Assembly: GCF_001865995.1 (NCBI RefSeq)
Contig: NZ_MLQQ01000001.1
Span: 558,001-622,000, forward strand
DNA length: 64,000 nucleotides
Direction: 5' to 3'
DNA from: Anaerobacillus arseniciselenatis
GTDB lineage: Bacteria > Bacillota > Bacilli > Bacillales > Anaerobacillaceae
The position numbers and the translations under genes are program-made. How positions within the stretch are numbered: the first letter of the stretch is position 1; each line of letters opens with the position of its first letter. Shown here piece by piece: positions 18,431 to 26,676 of this stretch. The notes beneath the pieces are model-generated. The model was not told the DNA's origin. It saw nothing but the letters and a program-made list of their open reading frames with translations, and made no database searches.

Positions 18431-19234
18431 TTAATTCATTTCTTTGACAATTTCTTTTACGAAAGTTAAGAAATTAGCTTTTACTTTTTCTGTTGTCTCC
18501 ATCACTTCATCATGAGTTAACGGCTGATCTAGTATTCCTGCAGCCATATTTGAAATACAAGAAATCCCTAACACTTCTATATCGCTATGTCGCGCTACAA
18601 TAACCTCCGGAACCGTTGACATACCGACTGCATCTCCACCTATTGTACGAAGCATACGAATTTCGGCAGGGGTTTCATAAGAAGGTCCTGTATTTCCAAC
18701 ATAAACACCTTCTTGTAGAGGGATATTAATTTTTTCAGCCACACTTTTAGCTAATTCAATATACCTTTTGCTATATGCCGTTGACATATCTGGGAAACGT
18801 ACACCTTGTTTCGGGTCATTTGGACCAATAAGGGGATTCGTCCCAGTATTATTAATATGATCATTAATGATCATTAAATCTCCTGGTGTAAAACTTTCAT
18901 TCACCCCACCTGCAGCGTTAGTGACAATTAAGCTTTTGACACCTAACTCTTTCATTACTCTAACCGGAAAAGTTACCTTTTCCAAAGAATAACCTTCGTA
19001 AAAATGAAAACGTCCTTTCATCGTAATTACATTTTTTCCTTTTAAAGTACCAATAACGAGTTCACCCTCATGACCTTCTACGGTCGAAACAGGAAAATCC
19101 GGAATTTCATTGTAAGGAATCCTTAATGGATTTTCGATTTCGTCCGCCAAAACTCCGAGTCCTGAACCTAAAATCAGACCAATCTCAGGTTGAAATGACA
19201 ATTTTTCTCTTAAATAAGCTACAGTGTTATTCAT
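18431..19234 (-). CDS. punA: Purine-nucleoside phosphorylase, tandem copy 1
   Basis: Same enzyme family as the next gene downstream. It is the copy most like B. subtilis PupG/PunA, directly after deoB. 267 residues with GLILGSGLGVLADEIEN, FPVSTVEGHEGELVIG, GRFHFYEGYS, TNAAGGVNESF, TGPSYETPAEIRML and VGMSTVPEVIVARH. The ATG begins 15 bases after the deoB stop with AGGGGAAGTG upstream. It cooperates with phosphopentomutase, which turns the released ribose-1-phosphate into ribose-5-phosphate. Confidence 0.95.
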   Translation of the reverse strand: MNNTVAYLREKLSFQPEIGLILGSGLGVLADEIENPLRIPYNEIPDFPVSTVEGHEGELVIGTLKGKNVITMKGRFHFYEGYSLEKVTFPVRVMKELGVKSLIVTNAAGGVNESFTPGDLMIINDHINNTGTNPLIGPNDPKQGVRFPDMSTAYSKRYIELAKSVAEKINIPLQEGVYVGNTGPSYETPAEIRMLRTIGGDAVGMSTVPEVIVARHSDIEVLGISCISNMAAGILDQPLTHDEVMETTEKVKANFLTFVKEIVKEMN

Positions 19235-19249
19235 TTTCTCACTTCCCCT

Positions 19250-20437
19250 TTACTTTAAATTTTCTAAAAAGCTTTTACCATATTGAGGCATCTTTACATT
19301 AAAGTTATCAGCAACTGTTGCTCCAATATCAGCAAAAGTTTTTCTTACTCCTAAGTCTTTAGGTTCCTGTTGCTCTTTATCAAATACGATAAGTGGTACA
19401 TACTCTCTCGTGTGATCAGTACCATGATGAACAGGGTCATTTCCATGATCAGCTGTAATAATAAGTAAATCACCTTCTTGAAGCTTATCAAAAACTTCTG
19501 GAAGACGCTTGTCATATTCTTCTAAAGCTTTCCCATAGCCTATAGGATCGCGGCGGTGTCCATAGATTGCATCAAAATCAACTAAATTCAAAAAACTTAT
19601 TCCTGTAAAATCCATTTCTAGCGTTTCAATTAACTTATCCATACCATCCATATTCGAAGTCGTTCTAAGCTCTTCCGTAATTCCTTCACCGTCATAAATA
19701 TCTGATATTTTCCCTATCGCTAAGCTATCGTAATTTGCATCTTTTAACTCGTTCATAACCGTACGATCAAACGGTTTTAGTGCATAGTCATGACGATTTG
19801 GCGTTCTCTTCCAAGCACCTGGTTCTCCTACAAACGGTCTAGCGATAATTCGGCCAACCATATATTTTTCATCTAAAGTTAATTCTCTTGCAATTTTACA
19901 AATATTATATAATTCCTCAAGCGGAACTACATCTTCATGTGCAGCAATTTGTAAGACAGAATCTGCTGAAGTATAGACAATTAATGCCCCGGTATTTACA
20001 TGTTCTTCTGCTAATTCATCTAAAATTTCAGTCCCTGATGCAGGCTTATTACCAATAATTTTTCTACCTGACCTTTCTTCTAATTCACCAATTAATTCTT
20101 GTGGAAATCCGTCTGGAAAAGTTCTAAAAGGGGTATCAATGTAAAGACCCATAATTTCCCAATGACCAGTCATCGTGTCCTTACCGTTAGACGCTTCCTC
20201 CATTTTTCCGTAATGAGCTAAAGGAGCTTGGACATTTTTAATACCATTAAATTGACCAAGTTTTCCTAAGCCTAACTTTTCCATATTCGGCATATGTAAA
20301 CCGTCCATCTTTTCGGCAATGTGACCAAGTGTGTTCGCTCCTGTATCACCAAATTTATCGGCATCTGGCGCCTCGCCTATTCCGACAGAATCCAATACAA
20401 CTAAAAAAATTCTTTTATAATCGTAATTTTTTGTCAT
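19250..20437 (-). CDS. deoB: Phosphopentomutase
   Basis: Manganese-dependent interconversion of (deoxy)ribose-1-phosphate and 5-phosphate. It links the nucleoside phosphorylases to central metabolism. The 395 residues of the alkaline-phosphatase superfamily begin [25 protein letters not shown]. They contain the phosphorylated Thr in [11 protein letters not shown] and the metal ligands in [17 protein letters not shown] and [23 protein letters not shown] stands before the ATG. Called drm in B. subtilis. An R3 hairpin and a second hairpin separate it from xerD. Confidence 0.96.
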   Translation of the reverse strand: MTKNYDYKRIFLVVLDSVGIGEAPDADKFGDTGANTLGHIAEKMDGLHMPNMEKLGLGKLGQFNGIKNVQAPLAHYGKMEEASNGKDTMTGHWEIMGLYIDTPFRTFPDGFPQELIGELEERSGRKIIGNKPASGTEILDELAEEHVNTGALIVYTSADSVLQIAAHEDVVPLEELYNICKIARELTLDEKYMVGRIIARPFVGEPGAWKRTPNRHDYALKPFDRTVMNELKDANYDSLAIGKISDIYDGEGITEELRTTSNMDGMDKLIETLEMDFTGISFLNLVDFDAIYGHRRDPIGYGKALEEYDKRLPEVFDKLQEGDLLIITADHGNDPVHHGTDHTREYVPLIVFDKEQQEPKDLGVRKTFADIGATVADNFNVKMPQYGKSFLENLK

Positions 20438-20547
20438 TATTATACCTCCTAAACTCTCTTGCCTAATCTTTCTTTTATTTTACAACATTACTATTCCCGA
20501 ATATGCATAATTTAATTGTTGATAACGGAAACCACTTTTATTATACA

Positions 20548-20575
20548 GGAGATGTAAGAGGTCTGACAACCTCCT
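20548..20575. terminator. Small hairpin upstream of deoB
   Basis: GAGGT (20558-20562) and ACCTC (20569-20573) pair, flanked by AGGAG/CTCCT possibilities. It lies between the R3 repeat and the deoB start. It could act as a terminator or leader hairpin. Evidence is structural only. Confidence 0.35.
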
Positions 20576-20585
20576 TTATATAAAA

Positions 20586-20703
20586 AGACTGCCCTAAAAA
20601 AATGTCAGACGCCGTTAGGTATCTAAATATAGACAGAGGCTAAATCTAGACGCCCATATTTAGTAGTAACTTGTTGTGTCAAACAATTTTGTGACAGTTC
20701 TTT
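20586..20703. repeat. R3 long-hairpin repeat, diverged copy
   Basis: GACTG, TGTCAGACG, TAAATATAGAC, then TCTAGACGCCCATATTTAGTA, TGTGTCAAACA and GTGACAGTTC. Same order of motifs as the R3 pair at 41871 and 46070 but diverged. It lies between xerD and deoB and probably terminates xerD transcription. Confidence 0.65.
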
Positions 20704-20707
20704 AAAA

Positions 20708-21598
20708 TTATGCTCGTGGATGAAAATTAGCGTATACTTCTTTTAACCTTATTTTCGTTACATGCTTATAAATTTGCGTTGTTGAAATATCAGCATGACC
20801 TAACATTTCCTGAATGGCTGTTATATCCGCACCATTTTCTAATAAATGCGTAGCAAAAGAATGACGTAACGTGTGTGGAGTTAGTTCCTTCTCAATCATT
20901 GCCTCTTTACTTAATTTTTTTAAAATTTTCCAGAAGCCTTGTCTAGACAAACCCTCACCATGGTGATTTACGAATAAAAAATCATGTTTCTTCGTTTTCA
21001 TTAATTCAGCTCTCGCTTTGTTCATGTACTTTTCTAATGCCTCAGTAGCCAACTTTCCTACCGGAATAACCCTCTCTTTATTTCCTTTTCCGAAACAACG
21101 GATAAACCCCATCTCTAGATGTATATCAGTAATTTTTAATGTACAAAGTTCCGACACACGGATTCCCGTAGCATAAAGCAATTCCAACATTGCTTTATTT
21201 CTAATATCAAAAGCAGAATTAGTTTTAGGAGCTTTCAATAGAACTTCAACCTCTTCTGTCGTCAAAACTTTCGGTAATCTCCGTTCTTGCCTCGGGGTTT
21301 CAATATGTATAGAAGGGTCATCAATCGTTATTCTTTCCCTAATAAGAAATCGATGAAAAGAACGAATCGAAGCGATCGTCCTAGCAATCGTAGTAGTAGC
21401 CCTTCCCTTTTCTTTTAAATAATATAAATAATTCATGATGACTGTTTGTGTGACATCCTTTAAAGATGTTAGTTGTTCTACTTCCATTAAATAGTGTGTA
21501 TATTTCTCTAAGTCTCTTCGATAAGAAAGAGCCGTATTCTCAGATAACCCTTTTTCAATACTAATAAATTGAAGAAAACCTTCTATTTGATTTTTCAT
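20708..21598 (-). CDS. xerD: Site-specific tyrosine recombinase XerD
   Basis: Works with its partner recombinase to resolve chromosome dimers at dif. The start is the ATG at 21596-21598, seven bases after GGGAG, giving 296 residues, as in B. subtilis. The N-terminal SAM-like domain occupies about 1-85 ([17 protein letters not shown]). The catalytic residues are visible: Arg in [10 protein letters not shown], Lys in [11 protein letters not shown], His-x-x-Arg in [14 protein letters not shown], His in LGHADIS and Tyr in TTQIYKHV. It follows yqzK by 27 bases, in the conserved fur-yqzK-xerD order. Confidence 0.96.
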   Translation of the reverse strand: MKNQIEGFLQFISIEKGLSENTALSYRRDLEKYTHYLMEVEQLTSLKDVTQTVIMNYLYYLKEKGRATTTIARTIASIRSFHRFLIRERITIDDPSIHIETPRQERRLPKVLTTEEVEVLLKAPKTNSAFDIRNKAMLELLYATGIRVSELCTLKITDIHLEMGFIRCFGKGNKERVIPVGKLATEALEKYMNKARAELMKTKKHDFLFVNHHGEGLSRQGFWKILKKLSKEAMIEKELTPHTLRHSFATHLLENGADITAIQEMLGHADISTTQIYKHVTKIRLKEVYANFHPRA

Positions 21599-21624
21599 CT
21601 CCAAACTCCCTATAACTGTATCTA

Positions 21625-21858
21625 TTACTCCCCAAAATGATAAAAGAACATCAGTCGATCTAACATACCTGAAGATTGTTGCGGTTCCTCCATCTGAACG
21701 ACTTTTACCGCTCTTCCCTTCGGTTCATCATAGCGATGGTAACTTTCATATTCCTGACTCACCCATAGAATACCATAATAAAACAATAACGTGCACCCTA
21801 GAAATAAGAGAAACACTCGAAATGTGTCCCAAGCTAATGTGAAAAAATTTTTAAACAT
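21625..21858 (-). CDS. yqzK: YqzK-like membrane protein (DUF4227)
   Basis: 77-residue protein with one membrane segment (about residues 13-33, [19 protein letters not shown]) and a hydrophilic C-terminal part with Tyr- and Pro-rich sequence. Assigned by its size, the typical [17 protein letters not shown]-terminus and its place between fur and xerD, as in B. subtilis. No function is known. Confidence 0.85.
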   Translation of the reverse strand: MFKNFFTLAWDTFRVFLLFLGCTLLFYYGILWVSQEYESYHRYDEPKGRAVKVVQMEEPQQSSGMLDRLMFFYHFGE

Positions 21859-21944
21859 TGATTAGCCTCCTAAATATCTTCAATAGTACAAGATATGCCA
21901 AAAAACAGAAGCTCTATACCATTTCCTAAAAATTCTTAACAAAA

Positions 21945-21976
21945 AACCTTCCTAAGTTCATCACTTTAGGAAGGTT
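21945..21976 (-). terminator. fur terminator overlapping the stop codon
   Basis: Minus strand AACCTTCCTAA and TTAGGAAGGTT pair perfectly and are followed by TTTTTTG. The last codons of fur form part of the stem. Confidence 0.88.
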
Positions 21977-22424
21977 CCGATGGTTTATTCTCTTGACAAC
22001 GACTACATATTCCATGAAAAGTTAGTCGATGATCTTTTATTTTAAAGTTCCAGCTCTTCTCTACAACCTTTTCTACCTCACCTAATAAGTCCTCTTGAAT
22101 TTCATCAACAGAACCACACTCAATACATACTAAGTGATGGTGAAAGTGAGTTGCACCTTCTTGGCGTAAATCGTATCGAGATACTCCATCACCAAAGTTG
22201 ATTTTATCAACTACTTTTAACTCACTTAATAGCTCTAACGTTCGATAGACAGTAGCTAAGCCAATTTCAGGCGACTTTTCTTTTACTAATAAATACACAT
22301 CTTCCGCACTTAAATGGTCTTCTTCATGTTCTAATAGTACTCGAACTGTCGCCTCTCGTTGCGGAGTAAGCTTATAGCTTTGAGAATGCAACTGTTTTTT
22401 TATGCGTTCAATCCTTTTTTCCAT
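21966..22424 (-). CDS. fur: Ferric uptake regulator
   Basis: Iron-responsive DNA-binding repressor of siderophore and iron transport genes. The 152 residues have the winged helix with QREATVRVLLEHEEDHLSAEDVYLLVK and GLATVYRTLELL, the metal-binding HFHHHLVCIECGSVDE and the second CxxC in GICSRCQ (structural zinc). It is Fur rather than PerR or Zur by its position beside yqzK and xerD and by overall similarity. The promoter and a PerR-like box lie upstream. Transcription ends at a hairpin inside its 3' end. Confidence 0.93.
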   Translation of the reverse strand: MEKRIERIKKQLHSQSYKLTPQREATVRVLLEHEEDHLSAEDVYLLVKEKSPEIGLATVYRTLELLSELKVVDKINFGDGVSRYDLRQEGATHFHHHLVCIECGSVDEIQEDLLGEVEKVVEKSWNFKIKDHRLTFHGICSRCQENKPSEPS

Positions 22425-22462
22425 ACTCTTTTGCCCCTCCCGAAAGCCGATTACGTAGGTTA

Positions 22463-22491
22463 ATTATACTCAATAATTAAAAAGGGGTCAA
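22463..22491 (-). promoter_or_regulatory. Sigma-A promoter of fur
   Basis: Minus strand TTGACC (22486-22491), 17 bp spacer, TATAAT (22463-22468), about 40 bp ahead of the fur start. It is a near-consensus vegetative promoter. Confidence 0.8.
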
Positions 22492-22515
22492 ATTAAAATC
22501 ATTACAATAATCACT

Positions 22516-22530
22516 TTATAATAATTCCAA
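22516..22530. promoter_or_regulatory. PerR-box-like palindrome upstream of fur
   Basis: TTATAATAATTCCAA matches 12 of the 14 defined positions of the PerR consensus TTATAATnATTATAA. It lies about 25 bp upstream of the fur -35 element. In B. subtilis fur expression is PerR-dependent, so a real site is plausible, though AT-rich DNA produces such matches by chance. Confidence 0.45.
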
Positions 22531-22548
22531 AACAAAACTATATATAAT

Positions 22549-23193
22549 TTACATCCAAGTGACTACCATTCTCATTAAGTTTGGTGAAATATAAGCTTCA
22601 AAAGCAGAAGCAACCGCTAAAACCGCACCAATACAAACAACTAAAGCGGAATAACGTAAAAACGATTGAAATATTGGTTCATGGCTTCTTTTAATAAATT
22701 GATGTCTTACCATTTTCAAGGAAAATGCTACGGATGCCGTAGAAACAATGATAAAAACAGGTACTAAAATAAAGTTTTGTGGCATCACTGAAGCAAACGA
22801 AAGTAAAAATCCATTCATACCTAGTTGATTCACTAAAAACCCTACAGTAAAACCAACGACAATTCCTTTAATAAACAATAAGATTAAAATAATCGGTAGC
22901 CCTATTATTGTAAGTCCTAAAACCCACATTAGCCCGATATATTTCATATAGTGAGCAAAACTTTGTGCAAACATAGCTGCCGAATCTGCAAACTGCCCTT
23001 CGGCTACTTGTCCAAAAAATTGGTTTAAATATATATGCAAATCATGTCTCTGACCAAGAGATAAGCTATTTACGATAATTGCCCCAAATATAATACCCAT
23101 TAAAAATAAAACAGTTGTAAATATATAAATTGAACGATTTTCTTCAATATGAAATGCAATCACTTGTCCAATTCCATTTGGCCTTCTTTTCAT
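22549..23193 (-). CDS. spoIIM: Stage II sporulation protein M
   Basis: Polytopic membrane protein of the engulfment complex SpoIID-SpoIIM-SpoIIP, which remodels peptidoglycan so the mother cell can surround the forespore. The start is the ATG at 23191-23193 behind GAGGAGGAG, giving 214 residues, as in B. subtilis. Five or so hydrophobic segments are visible, with the SpoIIM-family stretch ILLFIKGIVVGFTVGFLVNQL and SVMPQNFILVPVFI. Expected under sigma E in the mother cell. It is upstream of fur in the conserved order. Confidence 0.94.
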   Translation of the reverse strand: MKRRPNGIGQVIAFHIEENRSIYIFTTVLFLMGIIFGAIIVNSLSLGQRHDLHIYLNQFFGQVAEGQFADSAAMFAQSFAHYMKYIGLMWVLGLTIIGLPIILILLFIKGIVVGFTVGFLVNQLGMNGFLLSFASVMPQNFILVPVFIIVSTASVAFSLKMVRHQFIKRSHEPIFQSFLRYSALVVCIGAVLAVASAFEAYISPNLMRMVVTWM

Positions 23194-23281
23194 CGTTCTC
23201 CTCCTCATAAATGTAATAACCTACTCTCTATTACACTCTATGAAAAAAAATCGTCCTCTATGCCAATTTAATGAATGTTAA

Positions 23282-24469
23282 CTAATTTCCCTTTACTTTG
23301 CCGTACTTACCACCTCCACCAGTGTTCACGGAAAGTTTACCTTCTCTAGCTTTTAAAATATAATCGGCAATTTTTGAAGAAACTATCTTTTGTAGTTGTT
23401 CTTTTGAAGCATTATGAATGATATTCATATCTGTCTTAAAATAATCTCGAAGCTTCTCTAATGTTTTCGGTCCTACTTTAGGTATGAACTGTAACGGAAC
23501 TTGATGCACATAAGGTGGACGACTTCGTTTATCATGAACATCTTCACCCTTGTTCATTGATAATTCTTTAATCCTTGTTGCAACCCCTTTAACGAAATGG
23601 CGGTGTCCACAATTAGGGCACACTTCTTCATTTTGTATATGATAAAAGCAATTTTCACATGTCGTTTCATAATATTTCCCAAGGCGAGGATCAAGACCAT
23701 AATTACATTGAATCCCCCTCTCACCCTCGACCTTTAATGCTTTCACTAACTCATCGAAACTTGGTTGTTCCATCTTTATTTTTTGATATTCACGGGCAAT
23801 CTTCGCTAAAGAATGAGCATCAGAATTTGTTAAATATGTATAAGTATGTAGTTCAACGATATTGTCAGCCATATTTGTATCTGAACTTAAACCTAGCTCA
23901 ACCGCATCAATGAGTTCAGGGATAAACACTTCAGACAAGCTTTTTTTTACTCCTTTTCCGAATAAGCTTTTGAACGGAGTAAATACGTGAGCTGGAATAA
24001 ATAAGCCACCAAGTTCCTTTACTTTCTTTTGTAAAGTTATCCCTTCCTCGTAAATACGTTGCGAACTTAAAGTAATATTTTTCACCCTCATAGAATACCA
24101 ACGGGAAAACTCTTTCATGGCACTAACATAAGGAAAATAAACGAGTACATGAATCGGCCCTTTACAACTACGATCATAAATTTCTATTTCAGAACCTAAT
24201 ATAAAGCTTATTTTCTTTTTATAACAAAGTCCTCCTTGTTTATTTTCAACGAGCTCACCTATACGTATTAACTCTTCAATTTGTTCTAATATTTCTGGAA
24301 CATGACAATCGATAATCCCAATTAAATCAAGCCCTTTTACATCTGCTGATTCATTTAACACACTTTCTAATGTTAATGATTTGCTCGCGGTAATTTTAAC
24401 TGGTTTCCCAGTAGCCGTCGCTCCTAGATGTATATGTAAATCAACAAAAAAAGACTGTAAACAAGTCAC
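23282..24469 (-). CDS. yqxK: EndoQ-type endonuclease (PHP-like phosphoesterase)
   Basis: Homologue of B. subtilis YqxK and of archaeal/Bacillus endonuclease Q, which cuts DNA 5' of deaminated bases (uracil, hypoxanthine) and abasic sites. The catalytic PHP-like part has VDLHIHLG, IIDCHVPE, SEIEIYD, IPAHVF and YLTNSDAHS. A zinc finger follows (CENCFYHIQNEEVCPNCGHRH), then a helix-hairpin-helix region (IPKVGPKTLEKL). GTG at 24467-24469 is chosen: it begins two bases past the nudF stop, with AAAGGTGG upstream. A GTG 15 bases further upstream is possible. About 395 residues. The EndoQ reaction is inferred from family. Confidence 0.9.
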   Translation of the reverse strand: MTCLQSFFVDLHIHLGATATGKPVKITASKSLTLESVLNESADVKGLDLIGIIDCHVPEILEQIEELIRIGELVENKQGGLCYKKKISFILGSEIEIYDRSCKGPIHVLVYFPYVSAMKEFSRWYSMRVKNITLSSQRIYEEGITLQKKVKELGGLFIPAHVFTPFKSLFGKGVKKSLSEVFIPELIDAVELGLSSDTNMADNIVELHTYTYLTNSDAHSLAKIAREYQKIKMEQPSFDELVKALKVEGERGIQCNYGLDPRLGKYYETTCENCFYHIQNEEVCPNCGHRHFVKGVATRIKELSMNKGEDVHDKRSRPPYVHQVPLQFIPKVGPKTLEKLRDYFKTDMNIIHNASKEQLQKIVSSKIADYILKAREGKLSVNTGGGGKYGKVKGN

Positions 24470-24470
24470 T

Positions 24471-25016
24471 TTACAACAAGCCACCTTTTAACTTTAAGTA
24501 CTGGATCGCATAAACTGTTTTTGCATCATGAATTAACTGTTTCTCAATAAGCGCTTCTGCTTCCTCTAATGTAACTTCTAACACATCTAAAAATTCATCA
24601 TCATCTCGGTTTACTTCTCCTAATTCAAGTTTATCAGTGAAATATATGTGTACTAGTTCATCTGCAAAACCTGGTGAAGTATAAAAAGAGGTTACTGCCT
24701 CAATTTCTTTTGGTTTGTAACCCGTTTCCTCTTCTAGTTCTCGTTTCGCACACTTTAGTGGATCTTCCCCTTTTTCTAACTTTCCAGCTGGAATTTCAAT
24801 GATCGTTTTTTCAAGAGGTTTACGAAACTGGTTAATTAAAACGATTTTTTTACTTTCTGTAACGGCAATAATTGCAACGGCCCCCGGGTGGTTAATAATT
24901 TCACGTTTGCTCGTTTTTCCATCCGGTAACTCTACATCCTTAAGCACAAGATCAATAATTCTTCCATTAAATATTGTCTTTTCAGATATCGTCTTTTCAA
25001 ATAACTTTTTCTCCAT
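24471..25016 (-). CDS. nudF: ADP-ribose pyrophosphatase, Nudix family
   Basis: Hydrolyses ADP-ribose to AMP and ribose-5-phosphate. The 181 residues have the Nudix box around IPAGKLEKGED and AKRELEEETGYKP, with the ADP-ribose type context TSFYTSPGFADELVHIY. The Pro 15-16 residues past the box (SPGF) is typical of ADP-ribose hydrolases. It is immediately upstream of the EndoQ-like gene and divergent from mciZ. Confidence 0.93.
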   Translation of the reverse strand: MEKKLFEKTISEKTIFNGRIIDLVLKDVELPDGKTSKREIINHPGAVAIIAVTESKKIVLINQFRKPLEKTIIEIPAGKLEKGEDPLKCAKRELEEETGYKPKEIEAVTSFYTSPGFADELVHIYFTDKLELGEVNRDDDEFLDVLEVTLEEAEALIEKQLIHDAKTVYAIQYLKLKGGLL

Positions 25017-25131
25017 TTATAGAACACTCCTCAAATAAATTAAAAATGATGTACTAAACCTAATAACGCCTTCATAAAGTTTAACATAGCTTGTCCCCCA
25101 AAAGGGAAAACGTGAAGGGAGTCGATAAATA

Positions 25132-25266
25132 ATGAAAATTTATATTCAAGAACAACGTGTAACGTTAGTAGGTAAAGCATGGCAAATCAAATATTTATTA
25201 AAAAAGTATATGAACAAATACACAACTGTCCAAGAGTGGATTGATAGCCAAAGTCCTAAACGTTAA
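25132..25266 (+). CDS. mciZ: Mother cell inhibitor of FtsZ
   Basis: 44-residue peptide, translated as MKIYIQEQRVTLVGKAWQIK and onward to the end WIDSQSPKR. From memory B. subtilis MciZ contains VLVGKAWEI and ends VKDWISKP. The VTLVGKAWQIKYLLKKY and VQEWID parts line up with it, and the neighbourhood next to nudF is the same. MciZ caps FtsZ filaments in the mother cell to stop further division during sporulation, under sigma E. AAGGGAG lies about 12 bases upstream of the ATG. It is on the opposite strand to nudF and overlaps the end of the convergent DUF3866 gene by four bases. Confidence 0.88.
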   Translation: MKIYIQEQRVTLVGKAWQIKYLLKKYMNKYTTVQEWIDSQSPKR

Positions 25267-26333
25267 TTATTTTCAATGATCCATTTCATAGCACTTGCAA
25301 CGCCTAAAAAGAAGATAGGGTCATCTTCATATTGTTTGCCCATCGTCTTAAGTGGAACAGGGCTACTAATTAAGCAATGATTAATTACTTGTTCCAGAGG
25401 CTCTATTGCCATCCATTGAACAGAATGTTGTTTTTGGATTTCTTCAACTTGTTTGTTTATTTTTTTGATCATACGACCTGTAATCGTAGGTAAAGGTAAA
25501 ATGCTTTTCGTATATGTAAACTCGGTTAATGGTGTATACGTATGGTGGCTTATTCCTTGATGGCGCTTACGCTCGTCTGCTTCTGAAAGTCTTGGAATCC
25601 ATACAGGAACACCATTTAAACGACCAATAATATTAGCCCAAGACGCTTGTTCAATACCGCTAAAACCGTAATACGTTCCAGATCCTACAACTCCCGGTCC
25701 TAACGTCACAAAAATGATATCTCCATGTAATTTATCACTAGCAAATTGCAAAGCTGTTTGTAGATTTATCGCTTCATATGTCCCGCCGAAAGCTTGACCG
25801 ATCGTTATCGTTGAAAAGCGCTTGTCTTTTTTTAATGTGCGAATGTGGTTACTAACAGTTAACGGAATGCTTGCTTCATCACTTATGATCACTACCATAT
25901 TTCCATCTTTTTTTAAGAAATCCATCGCCCAAAAGCAAATGGGGATCATACTATGTAGCTCTCCTATTAATATATTTTTACCATTTAAAGAAAATCCCTT
26001 CGTAAATAAATCATGATACTTACTCTCTTGCGCTTCAACAGCTAATACACTCAATTGATTAGGTAAGTAACGAGCTTTCATTATATGACCATTTGGTGCA
26101 AAATCCTCTTTGGGTAATGATCGGATAACATTTGTTACGATATCCATTCCACCAGTACCAAGTTTCAACTCTGTTGAAGTAACATTGACAATGATTTCAT
26201 CATTAACATTTGCTCTCGGAGTGATGTGTAAATATAACATCGCTTTATTGGCACTTGCTGAAGTTTTTAGTAATTGAATTTCTTCGTCTTCATACAATAT
26301 TTCTTCGACAATAACTTTTTTTTCTATATACAT
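25263..26333 (-). CDS. DUF3866-family protein
   Basis: 356-residue protein of unknown function that I assign to the DUF3866 family by its overall look: KLGTGGMDIV, GHIMKARYLPNQLSVLAVEAQ, ELHSMIPICFWAM, ISDEASIPLTVS, TIGQAFGGTYEAINLQTAL and VTLGPGVVGSGTYYGFSGIEQ. The segment with ITLGPGVVGSGT looks like a nucleotide- or phosphate-binding loop, but this is inference. No signal peptide or membrane segment. The neighbourhood with nudF and yqxK is common for this family in Bacillaceae. It ends in convergence with mciZ. AGGAG lies before the ATG. Confidence 0.75.
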   Translation of the reverse strand: MYIEKKVIVEEILYEDEEIQLLKTSASANKAMLYLHITPRANVNDEIIVNVTSTELKLGTGGMDIVTNVIRSLPKEDFAPNGHIMKARYLPNQLSVLAVEAQESKYHDLFTKGFSLNGKNILIGELHSMIPICFWAMDFLKKDGNMVVIISDEASIPLTVSNHIRTLKKDKRFSTITIGQAFGGTYEAINLQTALQFASDKLHGDIIFVTLGPGVVGSGTYYGFSGIEQASWANIIGRLNGVPVWIPRLSEADERKRHQGISHHTYTPLTEFTYTKSILPLPTITGRMIKKINKQVEEIQKQHSVQWMAIEPLEQVINHCLISSPVPLKTMGKQYEDDPIFFLGVASAMKWIIENN

Positions 26334-26413
26334 ATACGGTTCTCCTCACCCAGCAAAAATTTTTATTTTCATACAAATGTTCATGAAGGATATTCCGTCA
26401 CCATCTAAAATGT

Positions 26414-26493
26414 AAAAGGCGGGCGATTTCCTTCTCTTCGCTGTAAACCTCTAACGAGTTTTAGAGGCTCGTTCAGAAATCACCCGCCTTTTT
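26414..26493. repeat. R2 intergenic structured repeat, copy 4 (type copy)
   Basis: Arms AAAAGGCGGGCGATTTC and GAAATCACCCGCCTTTT pair at 16 of 17 positions. The core is CTTCTCTTCGCTGTAAA, then CCTCTAA, CGAG, TTTTAGAGG, CTCGTT. CCTCTAA pairs with TTAGAGG, and the loop AACGAG can pair with the adjacent CTCGTT to give an H-type pseudoknot. Flanks ACCATCTAAAATGTAAAA and CATACAAAGCGCTCATG are the usual ones. Confidence 0.85.
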
Positions 26494-26676
26494 CATACAA
26501 AGCGCTCATGGCGGCATGTCGGCAGCCACCAGCTAACATAGAAAGTCGGGTGAATGCCCTAACCAACTTTTCTACAAAACATTATTTCCTTTCGGCAACT
26601 ATTTAACCTTCGATAATTGATATCAACGTTTATCATTGTTATTGTAATACTAGATTTGTGTTACGGAGGGAATAAA

